Origin: Deltaproteobacteria bacterium
GTDB lineage: Bacteria > Desulfobacterota > Desulfobacteria > C00003060
Length of the DNA: 7,374 bases
Direction of reading: 5' to 3'
Assembly (NCBI GenBank): GCA_030667105.1
Contig: DAOUWN010000097.1
Span: 1 to 7,374 of the forward strand
The notes under the pieces are model-generated. The model was not told the DNA's origin and did not search any database. It saw only the letters and a list, made by a program, of their open reading frames with translations. The position numbers were made by a program, and so were the translations under genes. Positions 7,354 to 7,374 of the stretch are shown here, in pieces (position 1 is the first letter of the stretch; each line of letters opens with the position of its first letter).

Positions 7354-7374
7354 ATGAAATCAGTATGTTACCTA
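7354..7374 (+). CDS. Possible start of a further gene, cut by window edge
   Basis: ATG at 7354 opens a frame (MKSVCYL) that stays open to the last base. GGAG lies only 3 nt upstream (7347-7350), closer than normal, and a competing ATG exists at 7365 in another frame. Seven codons do not allow a product to be named. Reported only because something must follow the non-coding region and this is the best visible start. Confidence 0.2.

Noticed and set aside
7088..7357. 89-codon open frame through the palindromes
   Set aside because: The product is rich in Arg, Pro and Trp because it reads through GC-rich inverted repeats. There is no Shine-Dalgarno or family resemblance.

Overview
The window looks like a piece of a chromosome from an anaerobic Desulfobacterota (deltaproteobacterial, sulfate-reducer-like) bacterium. 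This is inferred from three things. There is a tungsten/molybdenum aldehyde:ferredoxin oxidoreductase (AOR) family protein. There is a sensor/receiver protein whose DHp and receiver segments closely resemble the hybrid histidine kinases abundant in that group. The MurA and ComEC proteins have a Gram-negative style. No taxonomic marker such as rRNA is present, so the assignment is tentative.

Layout: (1) 1-1698 (+) is the C-terminal approx. 565 codons of an AOR-family oxidoreductase; its N-terminus lies before the window. (2) 1664-3097 (-) is a convergent gene that overlaps the oxidoreductase 3' end by 35 bp. It encodes an N-terminal V4R-like sensory region, a histidine-kinase-type DHp hairpin and a C-terminal receiver domain, but no ATP-binding kinase domain. 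(3) 3098-3314 is the intergenic region between this gene and the divergently transcribed murA. It carries a plausible murA promoter and a good Shine-Dalgarno. (4) 3315-4568 (+) is a complete, canonical murA. (5) 4568-7003 (+) is a full-length comEC/rec2 DNA-uptake channel gene whose GTG start overlaps the murA stop (TAGTG), so the two form a translationally coupled pair. (6) 7004-7374 is mostly non-coding. It holds a dense cluster of palindromic repeats, including a perfect 18-bp inverted repeat, and possibly the first codons of another gene at the right edge.

The genes do not form one pathway. The oxidoreductase is anaerobic carbon/electron metabolism, the sensor/receiver is signalling, and murA-comEC is a two-gene cell-envelope/DNA-uptake operon. 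The most unusual items are the hybrid-kinase relative that has lost its catalytic domain and the palindrome cluster downstream of comEC. I see no clear evidence for a wholly new multi-gene system.
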